From Larus michahellis (Eukaryota > Chordata > Aves > Charadriiformes > Laridae): a DNA stretch of 64,000 bases. The stretch is taken from positions 434,001 to 498,000 of the forward strand of contig NC_133914.1 of the NCBI RefSeq assembly GCF_964199755.1, in the 5' to 3' direction. The notes below the pieces were generated by a model. That model worked only from the letters and a program-made list of their open reading frames with translations, ran no database searches and was not told the DNA's origin. Made by a program: the position numbers and the translations under genes. Of this stretch, positions 60,450-64,000 are shown in pieces (positions within the stretch are counted from its first letter, which is position 1; every line of letters begins with the position of its first letter).

Positions 60450-63400
60450 CTGCAAAAGTAAGTAAAATAGTTAAACACAAGAGAAGCATATGTGTGAGAG
60501 GCTTGAACAGCATCTTCTCTGAAAATGCCTTCCCCATTCCTTGGGGCTTGCAGCTGGTACCTCATTTTCTTGTTACAAGGTTTTAAAAGGGAAACCACAC
60601 TCTAAGGCTGCACCTTGGTAAGTAACAATATGAAAGTTTAAAGACTGTCCTTTCAGGAACACCGCCTTGTGCTTTATTACCTTCTTTGCAAAGTTCTTTC
60701 TCCCTGGCCCAGCAGAGAAGGCTGAGGGCTCCACTACGCAGCAGTTTAAACAAGAGGTAAATTTTCCTCACCAAGTGCTGTACACACATTAAATGTTCTC
60801 ATTTGCTACATCTAAGCACATTCTGAAATAACAAGACAAAACCTCACAAACTTTAAGCAGCCTTATTGGAGCAAGATTAAAAAACAAATTACATTTCAAT
60901 GAGCTTGGTTATCTCCAGGCCTCAGAGTGTCACAAAGCTTTTCCACATCATTAGAACCTGCTCTGCCCCATCTGCATTTTGAAAAAAGCCGACTCCAGTG
61001 TCTTATTTTTTTTTCTTATTTGTGCACAGGCATCAGCATAACTCGGGAAACTGCATTTACAAACTGCAGATCCACCTGAACAAACAGCCACAAGGGTCCC
61101 TCCTGCAAAAACACTATCAATACAGTTGGTTTGGAGAAAGAACTGTATAATTGCCTAGATTGGAAGGAACCTTTCAGATCATCTAGTTTGTCACATCTAG
61201 GAGCATCTGTTTACCACATCCACAACACAGAGTTTCGTTTCTACAGCAGTTGCTCACCAAGAGCAGCCAGTGACCAGAGAGGTCTCAAGCCAGCAAAGCA
61301 ACTTGTTCAGCTGGGGAGAAACACCCGTGTTACACTCTGTATTTATCTTAAAGTTCAGGAAAGCTACGTTGTGGCTGGATCACACAGGCTGCTCCCCAGA
61401 GGTCTTTCTAAGTCAGGGTTCCGTGGGACAGAGAGCACCAACCTTTCAGTCATTACTCGAGCGCTCCAATACTACTGATCATACAGCCAGTACTATCTGC
61501 ATACACAGAACAAGCCCCTCTATTCAAAAGTGCAGATCTGAAGGCCTTGCACAGCAAATCCTTGGCAAGAGATGGTTCAGCAGAATGCAAAAATCCTTGA
61601 ATTCGCGTCACAAAATACAAAAGAACCAGTAACTCCAACCTTGCTGTAGCATCTGCCCTTCTGCTCGCTCAGAATAGGTACTACAGCTCAGTGAAAGGCA
61701 ACTTCCTTGGAATATTGCCCTTGCTGAAGTCCACTGTTTCAAGGTGCTCTCAGCAAAGAGCAGCGTGTGTCCTTGCCCAGTCGAAACTCAAAGGTTTTTC
61801 CATCCTGCCACTGCAGTCATGTGATTAATGTGAATCACAGCTCTGCTTAACACTTCCTTTCCAGGGAACATAGTGTCTCTTGAGCAAATCCAGGTCTCCT
61901 TCATAGACTGCAGTATCAGCTTTTATTTACCCAAAGGAATAACTTCTTGTCAAAAAAAGATACTCCTAGAAGAGATTTCAGAAGCGTTCTTGAAAAATCC
62001 ATGTTTTCAGGCTGCATTGTTTAGGAAGAAAGGAGACACTCCCAAACAGTCCATACTGTCTGCAATAAGCTGATGGAAGATGTGTGTGTGACTAGAAGAA
62101 ATCACAACTTTTCAGAAATTCTCAGCTTTTCTATATAAAGTCCCCCTCCTTGGCCATTCTGATTCACAGTCAAAATGGGTCACAGGAACAAGGGAGTCAT
62201 CTCCTACTGCCTGGGGTGCCCCTTTCACGCCCGCACCTGAGGGAAGAGAAGAAGTTGTGCAAACTACCACCACGAGTCGTGAGCACTTCCCGCCAGTAAG
62301 AGGTCTGAGCTCCTCTGCAAGTCGCAGGGGCAAACTAACCCCATCAAGTATTTGGAGAGAGCTATTACCACAGTGCTGCACTATCTAACCCAAGACTCAG
62401 AGTAAGAATCCATACGGCCGTTACACAAGGAAAGGGGACAATGACAACCTAGATAAAGTGAACTGCCACGGAACAGAACTTAAAACATTTTGATTTCCTT
62501 CTCCTCGGCCATGGTCCATCCCCCATCCTTCCACAACAGTTGAGACCAAACTACAGATTTAGGACGAGACTTTCAGGCAAGTTCCGCTCTCATTTAGAAA
62601 CCAGGAGCTTTGGTTATCTCAACAAAAGTACCTGCAAACCGAAGCCACGTGGTTTGCCACTAGAGAAGCCCCTGGACCAGTGGTGTAGACCAGGGAGTAT
62701 CAGACTGCTGAGACCAGCTAACAGCTCCCAACACCCGCCTTGCACAAGCCTCCCTGCAATCTGCTTTATCAGTTCCTACCCCATCCCCTCCTCCAAACCC
62801 CCTCTCACATCCCTCTTAAAATTTAGGGTTTGTAGGTGGATTTCATTTGCTTTGAAGTGAAATCTCGCTCCTAGGCTCAGCCATAAATTCCCCCTTTATG
62901 TCAGCACAGCCCAAGTCCTGCACCTTCCCTGCATGCTTTCCATTCAAGCAAAAGGAGTTTGGGCAGGTAAGAACTGTTTCAAGAATGAAGTCTCTTCCTC
63001 AGCCTGCTCAGTACCAATCAACAGATCAGACTCTTTCAAGGCAGAGGCTGCTAGCACAGCATTCATTTGTATTTCACAGATTTGTTTCTCCATATGTTCC
63101 CTTACACTATTCTCCCTTTCCATCACCTTAAACCTGTGTCTGTTTTTTAAAGATACTGATCTTTTTTATTACAGTAAGAACAGATGGTCTGTGACTCTTT
63201 ATAAGGTATTTCCTCCTCCTCCTCTCCCTTTGATTCAAGAGGTAACCAAGAAAATAATTTATCAGGTTTCTCCCAGGTCGTAAGAAGTCTGATAAAATTG
63301 CTAAGCATCAGAAACCTCTACCAACCAAACTAAGCCTCAAGAACTCAGAGAAAGCCATGGCTGGAGGTCAGACAGGAGCTAGCTCAGCCTCCCAGGTACC

Positions 63401-64000
63401 CAGGGGTGCGTGACTCTGCCGAGAGACATCCCGCTCCAAATAACATGAGAATACTTGTCTCGGCAGCAGGTGGTGCAAGCACTACCCCACGTGAACAACT
63501 GCTATGTTAATGACCTGTGAAAGCAGATCTCCTGAAGTACAGATGTTTGGGTGGAAACCAAGAGAAGGCTATGTTTAGAGAGGCAAATGCTTTTTCTGTT
63601 AAGTTTGTTCTTCCCCTGCCCATTTAAAAATAGGCCTATCCAGCTACCCACATTGCTGAGGTCAAGACTAAGCAGTGGAGTGCTAACATTCAGTGCCAAG
63701 AGTCACAGTTACAAAAGTAGGAGCCTTATTACTTTTGTAGGCTGATATAGAGCCAACCAGAATTGCCGAGGAGGATCTCATCAAGAAGGATATGATTCTA
63801 TTTGCTGTTGGATAAAGGGCAATAATGAAGTGTGAATGCCAACAAATGGTCAGCTGGCAGAAATCTTTTGTGGTCAATTATCAGTTTCAGCCACCCATTT
63901 CCAAGCAGATGTTCAAATCGCATCTCATTTTTACATCTGCTACAACACCGCCTCAGCAGCATTTAGATTCCTATGGGAAGCTGCAAATAAATTTATCTAT
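60450..64000 (-). other. S100PBP: Probable S100PBP last intron (no exon recognised)
   Basis: I searched by eye on the - strand for the next conserved S100PBP segment (around the human ISGELCALMDQVHHM stretch) and did not find it. The remaining open frames are short and unrecognised. A degenerate CR1-like fragment is listed separately. Confidence 0.45.
61142..61207 (-). repeat. Degenerate CR1-like fragment
   Basis: GATTGGAAGGAACCTTTCAG followed by ATCATCTAGTTTGTC resembles the CR1 3' UTR segment 'ggttggaagggacctttaagatcatctagtcc'. There is no octamer tail, so this is an old, truncated copy or a chance partial match. Confidence 0.4.

Noticed and set aside
62112..62381. Open frame on the - strand downstream of a good TTCCCTCAG acceptor.
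   Set aside because: The translation resembles nothing known and cannot be joined to the S100PBP last exon with supporting evidence.
62944..63126. Charged 60-codon open frame on the - strand that might be an S100PBP exon.
   Set aside because: It does not match any S100PBP segment I know, and the flanking splice signals do not fit it well.

Overview
This window looks like nuclear DNA from a bird, probably a GC-rich, gene-dense microchromosome. The reasons are multi-exon genes with GT-AG introns, vertebrate-specific proteins, a CR1 retroposon end with the CR1-type octamer tail (about 47,404-47,545), many CpG-rich promoters and short introns. The gene order RNF19B - TMEM54 - HPCA - FNDC5 - S100PBP matches human 1p35 read in reverse, as I recall that map. 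I recognised genes from their encoded proteins and assembled exons by hand from splice signals and reading phase. No alignment was run.

Layout. 1-8,750: no coding exon recognised; one possible polyadenylation signal of an upstream gene near 436. 8,750-20,830: RNF19B (+), nine exons, 720 codons, with a CpG-rich promoter holding GC boxes, an NRF1-type site and a YY1-type site. 20,830-24,460: TMEM54 (+), six coding exons, 227 codons, the first contributing only 13 nt. 24,400-28,100: HPCA (hippocalcin, -), three coding exons, 193 codons, plus a probable 5' non-coding exon. TMEM54 and HPCA converge, and their poly(A) signals cross. 28,100-36,400: non-coding HPCA-FNDC5 interval with short AT-rich islands, simple repeats and an orphan CpG-rich block. 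36,400-54,600: FNDC5 (irisin precursor, +), six exons, 219 codons, with a 9.25-kb first intron. 54,600-59,200: intergenic. 59,200-64,000: the 3' end of S100PBP (-); only its last coding exon is identified and the rest should lie beyond the window.

The five genes are unrelated in function: an RBR ubiquitin ligase, a tetraspan membrane protein, a neuronal calcium sensor, a secreted or shed myokine precursor, and an S100P-binding nuclear protein. They share conserved synteny, not a pathway. I saw no operon, CRISPR array, phage or new multi-gene system.

The most interesting signal is the FNDC5 exon 3 donor. The in-frame site is a non-canonical GC (AAG|GCAAGT), and a canonical GT donor lies 10 nt downstream. 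Use of that GT, or intron retention, would end the protein at the same five-residue tail before the membrane helix, giving a soluble ectodomain without proteolysis.
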